Shown here: positions 47,401 through 58,640 of the stretch, one piece after another
Position numbering within the stretch: the first letter of the stretch is position 1
How the letters are laid out: every line of letters begins with the position of its first letter
Assembly: GCA_022577435.1 (NCBI GenBank)
Contig: JAKOON010000011.1
Location: forward strand, 16,524,818 to 16,588,817
Source of the DNA: Embiotoca jacksoni
Lineage: Eukaryota; Chordata; Actinopteri; Embiotocidae
Direction: 5' to 3'
DNA: 64,000 nucleotides
Program-made: the position numbers and the translations under genes
The notes under the pieces: model-generated
Told to the model about the DNA's origin: nothing
The model's input: the letters and a program-made list of their open reading frames with translations, nothing else
Database searches by the model: none

Positions 47401-50400
47401 CTAAGAGTCCAGGTCCATTGCTATTTTACTTTTTACTCATTTGGAAATTTTGCAAATAAAATACCCTCCTTAACTTTATACAATTGAGCATATCAATTGG
47501 AATTGGAAGCTGTACAGTCTGCACGAGAACATATTTCTGGATTTACAAACACAAACACACTCATGCACATACATACACATAGAAGCCATGAACTTGGCTC
47601 CTAAAATAATAATGAGTGGAAAGATATTTTGGACACAGAGGTACAAAAAAGACAGAGCCCCCTGCTGCTGACTGAGCCTTATAGTGTGAGAAAAATCCTA
47701 TTTAGATGTTAGAAGTCAAGACAAGCACAACACAGTCATTGTGCAAGAAACAGCAGAGCAGAGCGCGGATGACTGGGCGGCCAGAGACCAGATTTAACGG
47801 CACAGAACAAGACTTATGTGAGGGACTCCCAGTGCTGACATCTGATGATATATAAATTGGACCTGAAAAAAATCTTTATGTATTGGAGTTAAGTGTGTGA
47901 AAGGCAATTTGTCGGTAGGTATAAGTAAAAAGAAAGTCATCATATCCTCTTACTCACCATTTCATCATCTTTGCTGAGGAGTTTGGTGCAGGCCAAGAAG
48001 TCGTCATACTTTTGGAAGGGGATGACGGGCTCGGGCAGCTCTCTGAGGTACAGCTTCAGTAGAGAGGCGACTGTATGCACGTCCGTGTTGCTGTTCAGAC
48101 CAGACACACGTAGAAATGGAGCAAAGTTGAGGTCATAATATATTAGGACAAACACAAAGAACCATGAAACCTCCGGCAGGAACAGCACCGTAGAATATGG
48201 GTGAAATGAGAAGATAATGTAATTACCATAAGTGACATAAACCACAGAAAAGTTTGATATGCTTATTATGGTCTTTATATAATCTGTTAAGCATCTCCAG
48301 AGCTCACTAATTGACACGTTATATTTGATCTGTTTAGTGTTTTACAAAAACAGAAATGCATAATGTCAATCCACCATTTAAGTGGAGTTATGTTTACAGT
48401 CTTTGTGTTATAAGCCAAACTGACTGGCACCAAGCTGCAGTCTTAAATCTAACAGGCACTAAATCATCTGTGTATACAACTGACATCACTGACAACCACT
48501 TTACAGTTAATGGAAGTGGTGTAGTAATTTGAAAATTATGAGTTTTTCACAGGCTCACTGGTCTGAGATCATGTAAGTATTGAGTCAAAATCAAACTGAA
48601 GTTACTTAATTTTGGCCTTTTAATGTTGTTAAAATCACTCAAAGACCTGATTATCCTCCCGGTGGTTCATTCATACACCAATGGAAAGCGCCCAAAAAAT
48701 TTGCATTTTTTTTTTTTTTCTTTCTTTTCCCACCGAGATTTGTTGTAATGTGGAATCAAAACACCCTCAAGGGTTTGAAATGAGCTATCTACAGTAGTGC
48801 AGGGTGCACTAAAGAGCTGTATGTGCCAAACCAAACCCAGAAAATATGACAAAAGCAATACAAAGGCAGACATGTAGAAAAATATTTAGCACTAGAGGGG
48901 GAGTAACAGGAACACTGGGGCTTAGATGATCTGCCAAAAGGCAAGAGGATTTCCACTGCAGGCTTAGAGGCAGTAATGAGCCAACAAGAGGCAGCTGGTG
49001 AAGCTGGCAGGAGGTTACAAGTGCTAATGAGGGAATCAACAAGGTGAGGACAGTGAGGACCCAAAATGGGACACGAGTAGGAGCAGAGGAGGGTCTAGCC
49101 ACCACACAGGAGAGCAGACGTGCGTCATTGTGCAGCTGACATAATGGTGGCACTTCTGGGTGTGAATTTGTACCCCGTGTTTCTAGGAAGTGGTGGGATG
49201 TTGATGTATAGCCTGGATCCCGACAGCCAGGTTTTATTGATGCTCGTCAGATTAGATGGTGGGAGTGGTGGATGGAGTTATAGAGAGAGGAAGAAGATAC
49301 AGGGATGAGTGAAGGGAGGGGGTGTTATTCCATCAGTCATGTATTTTCTTTGTCAGCCAGAGTTACGGATGAAACCTGTCGCATTAAAAAACAGCATCTG
49401 GTCTCTTGGTACAGCCACCTCCACGGCACATAATACGAAGGCAGACTGTAACCTCGGTTAGGATGCCGGCTGAATTTTAAAAAGGTTGAGAGCTTGTTCT
49501 GTTCTGCAGACACATTCGTTCATCTCTGGTGAACTCTGACATGCTAATTTGTGCTGCTGACCAACAGCAAGAAGTCTTCACAGTGATTGGGAGTGGAAGG
49601 ATGCCACGATAGCTTTGTACCTGTGCTGCACCAGCAAATTCAATTAAACAATTCAAAAAGTTTTGAGAAAATGTCTTTGGAAATAAAGCCTTTTTCACAG
49701 CAGCGATTTGGACTTGTCAGGAGAAGCAGGTGGATTTAATCACATTAATGATTCTATGTGGGGAAGGTTCTGGTATTGTGCATGCTGGCTCACTGGACCA
49801 GCTGTGACCGGACATGTGAGCTCTATCATTAGTATCATTAGTAACAAAGTTAGCTTGACCACTGAAAGCCAGCATGTTACACAGCAGTTCCTGTGTTCAA
49901 AAATACTTTAAAAAAAAAAAAATCAAATAATGTACAATTGTGACATATCATTTTTGGGCCACTTTCTGGTGAGACTAATCAGGAGGACAATGCTAATCAA
50001 GCGTGGTGTCCACACACCCACTCAGTCCGGAGGTCTAATTAGGAAAATGAAAACACCTGTGTGGGTGGACAAACAGGACGTGGGTCCTTCAGATGTATTG
50101 TATAACCTGATCAGTGCCTGCATTTGCTAAATATTTATGGGGAACTGTGCCGATAGAAAGTAAAACTAGTTTATATTCATCACACAAAATGATTCAGATT
50201 AAAATGTTTGATTAATTTAGATCTAAATGATCAGCTGTAAAATAAAATTAATAAAGATTAACCATCAAAAATACTTTTTTTTTTTCAAAGTAATGAGGTA
50301 ATATTCAACTCCTATATTCAGGAGCGCACCAACACTATCACATGTCAAATGAGTATTGACACATTACACATATGTTCAGTAATGATAAAAGTATGCAAAT

Positions 50401-52838
50401 CTGACGATGGAAAATATCCATCATTCTCTGATAAATGAATGTATGGTTCTCTATATTTTGTTAAGAGAAATAACAGAACGACTTTCTTTTCTGTGAGAAA
50501 CTTCTCCTTTGTGTTTGTTAAAACTACACGTGCTGAATTTAAAAAATTTTCAAAATGCTCTTGGATTTGTCACTGGGGATCCTTTCTCATGTCTTTCCTG
50601 TGTAAAACAAGTTTTCAATGTCAAACAGGAGCACCAATGTGGTTTCAGAGGTTCAATCAGTCCAAAAAAATCCAAACACATCATCACATATACGTTAAAA
50701 AAAAAATGCACTGTGGAAATCTAAGCAGCTCACGCGTTTACTCACCAATCAAAAGAGGGTTTCTCTCCACAGTCGAAGGCGTCCTGGAGCTCTTTGACCA
50801 GGTTGGCCTGACCCGGCAGCCTGAACAGACCTTCCTCCCGAAGGCCCCACTGCCGAATGAAGTCCACACACTGCTCTACCAGCATAGGGGCAAGCTTGTT
50901 CCCGAACCGGCGCTCATACCGAACAGTCTCCTCCAACTTCTGACCAAAGATCCCTGAAACACGAGACAAAATATTTAAGGATGTATGAGAGTGTTAAAAG
51001 TCAATTCTACAAGAAATCCATGAGTGATTCTGTTCTTACCCCACTTTTAAATATGAATTCAATATGAAGGCCAAGCTTTTATTTTAACAGTCACATATAA
51101 ACACTATATCTCTATAACAGATCATTTGGTTTGCTAAATTATTGAGCTGCGTGACTCTGAAATATGTGGTTTATCTTTTGGCAAGACTGTTTAATATTCT
51201 GCACTCTCAACTTTCTTTTCCAAAGGGGAATTTTTCAAAGAATGACAGAAACGTTAGCATGCTCTATCCACAGTTCAAGGAACATCAGAGAGCCGTTAAA
51301 ATCAATTGAAAAAGATTCACGATAAGGTTGTCCAGACAGTCCAACCAAAAAATATGTACACCCACACAGCTTTAGTCTGATGATTAAATCTCTAACTTCC
51401 TGCTGAGCACCTCTCCTCTTTTGTCTGGGGCGGACGCCGTAGAAAAAAAAACGAGAGACTGATTTCCATTTGCAGCCATCTCATGTGGACGCAACACAAG
51501 AGGGGATTAAGGCGGCCTTCCTGAGAGATTTGGATCTGCATACTTTTCCGGTCTCCAGATACAGACAGAGGCTACTCACACACATGCAGACACGTGATAC
51601 AACAAGGTACGGCGCGGTGACTGAATCAGACTCAGCTTACCGGGGTCCTCGTGCTTTTGACACAACAAACAGTAGCTTAAAAACAACCAGGAACCGTGTC
51701 TCAAATAAATATTTTACTGCAGGTGTATTCGGAATTTTCAAAGATACGGATGCAAATGCTTCAAAAAACCTCTTCTTGTTGGATGCAAGTGGACGCAGTG
51801 ACAGGTTTTTCACAAATAATATCATGCACTGCCAAAAAAAAAAAGTTATTCAATGTTTTTATGTGAAAACTTTCATAATTATACAAGCTATCTCCCATTT
51901 AACATAACATTAAACATTATTTCTTTTACTGTCAATTGTCACTATGACAGTATCGTATCTAACTTGAGAAATGTATTTCTAGTATTCAAATATTATTACA
52001 CATTTACAGTGTAGACTTTGTTACACTTGAATTTAACAGTTTCATCTATTATATAAGTAAATAAACATTTGTGAAATCATGCTAAATTTGGGAATGTATT
52101 TTACCAGTGTTTTTAAGGGAAGATATTATTTTACATTAGACATGTAAGTTCACTGTTTACTTTCGTATTTATATATATATTTGATATAGGTCAGTAAAAT
52201 AAGCTAGTGTAAACAAAATAGTGTAAAATGTGAGATTTCTTTTTTGACCGGTGTGTTATGTTGTCGTACTCACCCCTCTTGAAAATGACACAACTTGTCA
52301 GCTTCCGGAAGAAATGTCTATTAATATATTTGTGATAAGATAACATGCCAGAGGTGCAGAATTTAAAGCGCCTGCATTCTAGCATTTTCCTAAAACCAGT
52401 CTCAGTCTGTGCAGTTATGACAGAAAACAAAGAAACAGTGCAGAAATAAAAAGGATGCATCAGTTTGATGGCAGGTCAGTCAAAGTGTTTTCATTCCCAG
52501 CGTCCTTGTTGAAAGCACAGAAGCTTGAAAAGAAGCTGCTCGAGTTGCTCGAGGGACTTTTCCACTTCAATCTTTACACCAATCCAAATAAGACCAAACA
52601 GTAAACAGTCACAAACTCCCAAGAAATATTTCAAGCTGTGTATCCATTTTCCAAATCTGAGAAAAATCAGAGTGAAATATAGATAAGTCGAGCTCCTCCG
52701 AAGTAAAGAATGATTAATGTAGTCATGTATTGAAAAGCACATCTGAGAACGAATGAGAAAAAGTGACTGAATGAAAACGAGGTCATCCCTCCAGACGTTC
52801 TAGTCATGAGTCTAGGAATGTTTTGCCGGGTCACATGT

Positions 52839-52886
<48 letters not shown>

Positions 52887-53057
52887 CAGCTTATAGAGAG
52901 TGTGTGCATGTGTTTATATGCATGTTTGCTGTTCCCACTGGACCGGGCTGTGCCACACAACCACAAGACTTCAGCACACGAGAGTGACACCTCCACTCTG
53001 CAAGCACTCAACTGTTTCCCTCAGCCCTCTCAGGTTCTGTCAGCTACACTGACCTGC

Positions 53058-53119
<62 letters not shown>

Positions 53120-53987
53120 ACAACAACACAACACAGGCTGATCTTTCCCTTTCCAGGTTTCCTACTTCCTCTCTCTCATCTTTGATTATTTTTCTTTGGT
53201 GTGGTTGAATGAATGTTCCTCAAATATGTAATGTTGATATTAAAGTCTTCCTTAGTTTGTATTATATATTCATATTCAACTACTGTAAAACAAAACAGCC
53301 TTAGACTTGAACATCCCATGTACAAATAATGATTCGTCCTCATCAGAAGAAGCGATGAATGAATATTATAAGGGTGGAAAGAAGTTTACTTTAGAGCCTG
53401 AACTGATTTCGTGTTAATGTGACCAGTTACAATTTACAATGTTATTACTGCTAATTTGTACTGTTGTGCACGTGTGAAAACATTGCATATTAAACACCAT
53501 TAAAGGTTTGACAAATACTTGATTTCTGGTAAGGAAATTGGGAGGGAAACTGGTAAGAAAAAATAAATAAATTATAAAGCAAAACTTTTCCAGGACATTG
53601 GATTTTTTTTTTTTTTTTAAGTTAGAAAGACATGAATTCAGTAAGAAATAAATATAGACATTAGAGGAAAATTGTAGCTTTCTTCATACCATTTCTATCA
53701 ACTACACTGAACAAAATGTACTAAATGTACTAAAAACATTTTCTTAGCTTCCGGGCTCTGAGCTGAGTTTTAGCAGAGGTTGTGTCTGGTGTGGAGAATT
53801 GCAATCCACAACTAGAAGACAGGTAAACATCTCATTTTGCTGAAAAACACCTTTGATGCATTTAAAACTAAATATTAACTGTAAATTAGGGCCAAAGTAG
53901 TTTGAAAATGTTGGCAGATAAAGAGTCTGGGAGTCAGACTGAAGCAATACAAATGTGCAGGAAGTGGGTGTCTTGGGTGGAAGAATA

Positions 53988-54023
<36 letters not shown>

Positions 54024-54549
54024 GTCTCTAAGTAGTCAAGATGACCACTGTTGTTACTGAATGTCATGCACCCCAACCATCAGACAAAAGTGGATGAAAT
54101 CAACACAAAACATCTCACATTTCAGCTACATGGTTTGCAAATGTGTCAGTCTGAGTTTCTAAAATAGTCTTTTTAATGTTCTACATCGCTTTAATCCATC
54201 AGCAACGATGACTACAATGGTTCAACATTAAAACGACTTTCCTAAATTGTAAATAAACAACTGGTAATTACCATGAAATAAATCTCCAAAGATCCAGATG
54301 GAGAAGCCACAGCTGCACATTTCTCAAAGGTCTGACTTCACACTGTCGTTCAGGCTGGCCAGTAATTGATGCAACATCACAGCAAGCGTTCAGCACAACA
54401 TGACAGCGAACCTTTCCAGGGCTTCGTTTCGGGAGCTGCCTCTCTGTCTGTCACTCTGAGCAGGATTTCTCATCAGACTTCAGGAGCACTCATCGGCCAA
54501 TCAGGGCTCACTTGGTCTCTGCCGCTACTGCAAAATATGAAAGGGTGAA

Positions 54550-54594
<45 letters not shown>

Positions 54595-55680
54595 ACAGAG
54601 AAAGCCCGGCTCCGCTCCAACATGAAGCCACCTCTCCAGTGGCAGCTTTGACAAATGGCTCGTCCTTTTGAAGAGCAGTCAACTGCAATAGACATCAAAC
54701 TCCCCTGCACTGAAAACAGAGGGGCCAGCTCTGCCCCATCTATTCACGTCGTCACCGAGAGCCGCCTGAGCTGCCCGTCCGGTTACAAATGCTGCACTTG
54801 TGCCCCGCTCGTACACAATGTAGGCCAATGTCTGCCAGTACAGTCAATAACAAGCCACAGCGGCGCAGCGGGAGACGCAGTAATCAGCACACTGATTCCA
54901 ACAAAGTCAGGAACAACTTCAGGAGAACAATTACAGCATCGTGCACTTCCGCAGCGTAGCTGATGATTACAGCATCACCATTTTTGTGGGTTCCTTTGAC
55001 ACGTGTAATTGATTTAAATACATCCATTCTTCATGAGCATAAACAGGTCGGATAAGCAGCAAAATCAAACACGCAGGATGACGACATGACACGAGAGTGG
55101 AGACTCAAGCACCACTGATTTCACAGTTTTATAGACAAATATTCATAAGTCAAGCACTGTGGTAATGGCACCTGCAACATGTGGTATGACAACATGGAGG
55201 CCTTAACTATGGCTTCAACTCATGCCAGACTCTTTCAAAAGTAGAGCCTGTAATAGGTCATCACAATAGTACAGCATTAAATCCAGTGTTGTACCTGCAA
55301 ATTACTGACAGGTCCTGTCTCTATCACGCACCAACAAGTGGTATCAAGTTATTGTCATTGTGTACAAGGCAACTTTGTGATTTCCGTACTTTGTGAAACA
55401 GTCACTGCACATACAGTGGTGCATTTTGTCAGGGTTGTCGGTTGCTAAAGAAACACAGAATAAACACTCCTTCACACGGACGTTCAACTGGTCCAACAAA
55501 TCGTACATAAATCCAGTTTACAGGATATTCAGCTGATAAAATAGCGTGCGTACTAACCTCCACCAAAAGGTGCCCAGATGACCCTCCGGATTGTCTTCAC
55601 CCAATCCTCCATGTCATTCTGGGTGCTGGCCATAAGAAGGTAGGTCTCATGGCTGGCTGTCATCCGGTCTCTGTCTCCCC
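44193..55680 (-). CDS. arhgap24: arhgap24 (FilGAP), RhoGAP for Rac; 5' part outside the window
   Basis: A filamin-A-binding GTPase-activating protein that turns off Rac downstream of ROCK and controls protrusion and cell shape. Visible joins on the minus strand: 55680-55558, 50953-50746, 48090-47958, 47034-46961, 46875-46754, 46645-45463, 44457-44193 (2108 nt). They encode the end of the PH domain (YLLMASTQNDMEDWVK), the RhoGAP domain from IFGQKLEETVRYE with arginine finger in EEGLFRLPGQ, a Ser/Gly-rich linker, and a C-terminal coiled coil ending EQFFSTFSDL and NNSIWIQ. The sequence fits ARHGAP24 rather than ARHGAP22 (NTDVHTVASLL, DKQSVDSATWSTSSCEIS). PH-domain exons were not found up to 64000. 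From the ATG at 55663 the frame is 696 residues, which would be the PH-less form. Confidence 0.95.
44458..45462 (-). other. arhgap24: Last intron of arhgap24
   Basis: About 1 kb, AT-rich, starting with donor AAAAG|GTACAT. No gene or repeat recognised. Confidence 0.7.
45463..46645 (-). CDS. arhgap24: arhgap24 large linker exon
   Basis: Acceptor GTTGTCAG, donor AAG|GTACAT, 1183 nt in one open frame. It begins TVLVQQLMAVLIGRHDVLF, the end of the RhoGAP domain, then a long disordered Ser/Thr/Asn/Gly-rich linker with conserved islands (SRSPPL-type TRSPPLTVKKNPAFSKGSG, IVTNGSFSSS, NRLSTYDNVH, DKQSVDSATWSTSSCEIS, TTTCPEQDF) and ends in the first coiled-coil heptads (SLVASLKQEMHKQKTEYEAR). Gly/Ser repeats in the middle are expanded compared with human. 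ROCK-type phosphosites are expected here from the family. Confidence 0.96.
46754..46875 (-). CDS. arhgap24: arhgap24 RhoGAP exon FLDEVQ to IMEG
   Basis: Acceptor CTCCACAG, donor GAAG|GTCAGT, 122 nt. Encodes FLDEVQSYSGVNKMSVQNLA and TVFGPNILRPKIEDPVAIME, a core stretch of the RhoGAP fold with the invariant NLA..FGPNIL signature. Confidence 0.96.
46961..47034 (-). CDS. arhgap24: arhgap24 RhoGAP exon GMKELKG to YICR
   Basis: Acceptor GTCTGCAG, donor GCAG|GTATCG, 74 nt. Encodes GMKELKGLVENLPPVNYNLL and KYIC; the Arg codon is split with the next exon. Matches the LPxVNYNLLKYICRFL helix of the family. Confidence 0.95.
47035..47957 (-). other. arhgap24: arhgap24 intron within the RhoGAP region
   Basis: Non-coding, AT-rich. 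A CTCF-like imperfect core (GCCCCCTGCTGC) is at about 47657-47668. No gene recognised. Confidence 0.65.
47958..48090 (-). CDS. arhgap24: arhgap24 RhoGAP exon NTDVHTV to LSKDDEM
   Basis: Acceptor TGAACAG, donor ATG|GTGAGT, 133 nt. Encodes NTDVHTVASLLKLYLRELPE, PVIPFQKYDDFLACTKLLSK and DDEM. The codon shared with the upstream exon reads TG|C (Cys) where human has Ser (FDSNTD); the splice sites leave no better reading. Confidence 0.95.
48091..50745 (-). other. arhgap24: arhgap24 intron, about 2.7 kb
   Basis: Non-coding. Contains a degenerate teleost repeat at about 48290-48440 and A/T homopolymers. Open frames near 48789-49153 are unrecognised and lack splice support. Confidence 0.65.
48290..48440 (-). 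repeat. Degenerate teleost intronic repeat, inverted
   Basis: 'gagctcactaattgacacgt' and 'tatttgatctgtttagtgtt' correspond, in reverse, to the 'tagattaaacaaactagata' and 'gcgttaattgatttgtgg' start of the intron-6 copy at 22822-22863. Confidence 0.5.
50746..50953 (-). CDS. arhgap24: arhgap24 exon with the arginine finger
   Basis: Acceptor TGTTTCAG, donor GATTG|GTGAGT, 208 nt. Encodes IFGQKLEETVRYERRFGNKL, APMLVEQCVDFIRQWGLREE and GLFRLPGQANLVKELQDAFD. The Arg in GLFRLPG is the catalytic arginine finger that stabilises GTP hydrolysis. In human an alternative first exon also splices to this point. Confidence 0.96.
52841..52884 (+). repeat. (GT)22 microsatellite
   Basis: Uninterrupted GT run of 44 bases in an arhgap24 intron. 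Confidence 0.97.
53069..53118 (+). repeat. (AC)25 microsatellite preceded by (GC)n
   Basis: AC run directly after a GCGCGCGC block (53060-53068). With the GT run 185 bases upstream it can form a long inverted pair. Confidence 0.97.
54553..54592 (+). repeat. (TG)20 microsatellite
   Basis: Uninterrupted TG run in the same intron. Confidence 0.97.
54600..54960. other. CpG-richer segment in an arhgap24 intron
   Basis: More CpG and G+C than its neighbours, but no start exon with a convincing donor was seen on either strand. It could be an enhancer or unrecognised promoter. Confidence 0.25.
55558..55680 (-). CDS. arhgap24: arhgap24 exon at the end of the PH domain
   Basis: Acceptor TTTAACAG, donor GGAG|GTTAGT, 123 nt. 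Encodes GDRDRMTASHETYLLMASTQ and NDMEDWVKTIRRVIWAPFGG, the last strand and C-terminal helix of the PH domain, whose Trp in DWVK is family-typical. The ATG at 55663-55661 (MTASHETYLL) would start translation if an upstream non-coding exon is used, as in the PH-less mammalian isoform. Confidence 0.95.
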
Positions 55681-56096
55681 CTGTTAAAGGAAAGAAAAAG
55701 GAAAATAGAAATTATTAAAAGAAATCCCGTATGTATTAGGCGGATCCTCTTGAGTGGCAAAACTTTCATTTTAAAGAAACTTTAACGCACAACGTTTCAA
55801 GCCATCATTTTAACACAAACCGTTATTTTTCTCGAAACCAGAAGGAACAAACAACCTATAGTATACGATTATACAGGCTGGAGGACTGGTTGGAAACTTT
55901 CCCACACCAGCAGTGTGTATGTGTGAAAACAGCCTTTTAGTTTCAAACTCTGCACATATAATTTTGAAGTTTAATCTTCCATTCTGTATGAAGTACACAT
56001 GAAAGTATAACACATCTTTGAGAGACCTTTAAGACAGAGCTCTAAGCAATGCCGGACCTCTTGACATCACACACTGACTTTAAATGTCTTCGGGGA

Positions 56097-56098
<2 letters not shown>

Positions 56099-56146
<48 letters not shown>
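56099..56146 (+). repeat. (CA)24 microsatellite
   Basis: CA run of about 48 bases in the 5' intron of arhgap24. Confidence 0.97.
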
Positions 56147-56147
<1 letters not shown>

Positions 56148-57143
56148 CAGTCAGTCATTCAAAAGAAATGCTTATATATCTCTAAGGGCATGGTGTGCTC
56201 CATCAGAGGCCGCCTCTGTATCCTGATTCAAGTTGGGGATAATGGCCACAAGCACTCTGCCGTCATGTGATACCAGACAGACCGGAGTGGAGGGTCTGGA
56301 CCTGTTTCACATAACCAATCCTGCAGTGATCGCTATGACAACAGGAGCCATTTTCACAAGTCCGCTTCGGCTTTTATCAAGATGACACGAACGAACATAG
56401 AAACAAACAGCGACTCGTGGCATTTCACAGAGATGCACCTGATCTATTAGAGGAAGTAATGAGCTTCAAGAAGACAAATGGAGTGTCACACCAACAGTTG
56501 AATTATTCATGACTTTGACCACCAGGGATCCTGCTCCAATGATTGCATCCCGGGATGAAGATCTGTGTGTTGCATATAAAAACTATTTATAGACTAGAAG
56601 ACAACATGACAGGCCAAAAAGGGGATCCGGTTTAGTCCTAATGACTCGAAAGACAGCAAACATTTATAATTGAATAGTATTTGGCTTAAATCAAGGGTCA
56701 ATACTTTGAATCCAATTTGTCAGTTACATTTTGAATGTGGTACAAAAAAGATGTGTAATGAACCTTTAATGTGATAAGATGAGCAACTGTGTAATGGCTG
56801 TGTGTTTCTGGCGTTCAAAGAGGCCGAGTGGTTAAAGAACCGGACCAACAGTTGCATTTGGAGGCAAACTCCGACAGTGAGATTGATGCTCCCCGTCAGT
56901 CTTGATGAGATATCATTAGCAGGCAGCAGATGCCAGTGTTTGCCCCATGCCACAATGATAATACGCAACAGGTTCCCTTCACAAACACAGACCATGTAAA
57001 CTCTGTGACAAATCGGAGCCAGTGCAGCCAATATGTTTCAGTCCCGGTATGTCACCTCTGATTAAAACGGTTCAGTTGAGGAATAATAAAATGTGACAGG
57101 AGTTAATTTCAGATATTCAGACAGACGTTCCTCTTTCTTGTCG

Positions 57144-57462
57144 TATAGGATAAAACCCCACCAGACAAGTAGCTGCACGATGCTTTATAGTTCTTCCTGT
57201 AGGCTGCAACCCTCAACATCCTGTACCCAGCAGCACAACATGACAGCATGTACCAGCAGGTAGTTACGTAGTGTTAGTTAGTGAGAGCATCTTGATGTGT
57301 GAGTGTATTTGTGTCAGCAAGGTAAGGTAACAGAAGAAATTGGATTTTCTTGATTCCTGTTCTTCTGGGTTTTGTACCCTCATGGTTGAAATGCACTTAT
57401 TGTAAGTCGCTTTGGATAAAAGCGTCAGCTAAATGAAATGAAATGTAATGTAATGTAACAGA
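57144..57462 (+). repeat. Teleost dispersed repeat with LINE/SINE-like 3' tail
   Basis: The end reads 'ttgtaagtcgctttggataa' then 'aagcgtcagctaaatgaaat' and a short (ATGTA)n tail. This tail is extremely common in fish genomes and marks a retroposon or related dispersed element. The 5' limit is approximate. Confidence 0.7.
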
Positions 57463-58367
57463 GAAGCATGACTACTATCAACATCTCTCTGTCTCTGCTG
57501 AACCATATATAATGATGTTCTGACCTCAAGATTTCCTTTAATACAGTAATTTAATGCTGTTACTACTAAAATAATAAAACTTGGATTAGTTTATTGAAAG
57601 TAATTGGTGACATTTTTCCAGCAAAAATGTAAAGTGTTCTCTGGTTCCAGCTTTTAAATGCATTATTTTTGGTTTTTGGACAAAACAATCCATCTCAAGT
57701 CAAAATCTTGCAATGGACACTTTTTTTTTTTCACATTTCATTTATACATGATTCGACTTCATAAAGACTTTGTAGACATTTAATGGAGAATATTAAGATG
57801 GTCATTTGTTGCAGCCTTCAATAAAACACGACCTATATAAGAATGAGAGGTATCCATACACTAATCTGCACTTTTAAAAACTAATCAACATACCGATCCA
57901 TTATGAAAATGTGATTACTTTGTTAACAGAGAAAATATAATAGTTTAATGTAAAATGTATAATATTTGCCAAGTACAAGAATGTAAAGACTTCTGACAGA
58001 TAATTGATTATAGGCTACTTTGTGGTTTATACATCATTCATCCAAACATATTGATCCACCCATAGAGTCTCAGGTTGATATAATGCTTGCAGTCCAAAAA
58101 CTAGTCCTTCATTCATTTCCAGTCTCCTGCTGTCTGTTCCTAATCCAGTTATTAGTCACTACCCGCGATTGATTAGCCTCAGAGCACCCATCAATTACAC
58201 CTGGCACGACAGACACAATTCATTAACTTTACGACGTCCCCATCTGTAGCCTTGAAGGCACCAGACAACATTTGTGTTTAAATTTGCATTAAACTTATTC
58301 AATCATTTCCACTATGCCATGTGAGCCCAATTAAAAGACATAAAACATAAACAAAGAGGCAGCTTAC

Positions 58368-58640
58368 CTCCAAAAACAGTAAGAATTAAATCCTCTAGGT
58401 CACTTCATCTTTCCTCAACCTGCGACGTGCAACAGTTTCGGTGACGTTATTCGTAAACAAAACAGCGAGAGACACGAAGCACTAACCGGTAACCGAGCTG
58501 CTCACTTGTGCTCGCACATGGGAGTGTTTCTTCAGCCGGTGGAAAACACTCGTCGCCCCAAAATACTTCGTGAGTGAAACCGCGCTCCGCGTTTAATTCA
58601 ACCCGAAGTCCACCGTGCAACGGACTCTCACAGCAGCTGG
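58368..58640 (-). promoter_or_regulatory. arhgap24: CpG-dense internal promoter and first exon of arhgap24
   Basis: Roughly twenty CpGs in about 200 bases (58430-58640) inside AT-rich DNA. On the minus strand the block runs into a donor GGAG|GTAAGC, exon end at 58368. The exon carries only a two-codon upstream frame (ATG AAG TGA) and no coding homology, so it is probably a non-coding first exon joined to 55680, with translation from MTASHETYLL. This would make the PH-less isoform, known in mammals as p73RhoGAP. The transcription start is not located. Confidence 0.55.

Larger units (their letters stand above)
50954..55557 (-). other. arhgap24: arhgap24 intron, about 4.6 kb
   Basis: Non-coding, with GT/CA microsatellites (52841-52884, 53069-53118, 54553-54592), an A-tract (53992-54021) and a CpG-richer segment at about 54600-54960. 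No counterpart of the human alternative first exon that joins IFGQKL was recognised. Confidence 0.6.

Noticed and set aside
51470..51907. 145-codon plus-strand frame in an arhgap24 intron
   Set aside because: No recognised domain, no splice or promoter context; ends in low-complexity DNA.
44193..55680. Assignment to arhgap22
   Set aside because: The RhoGAP and C-terminal sequences follow ARHGAP24, and the gene is next to mapk10 rather than mapk8.
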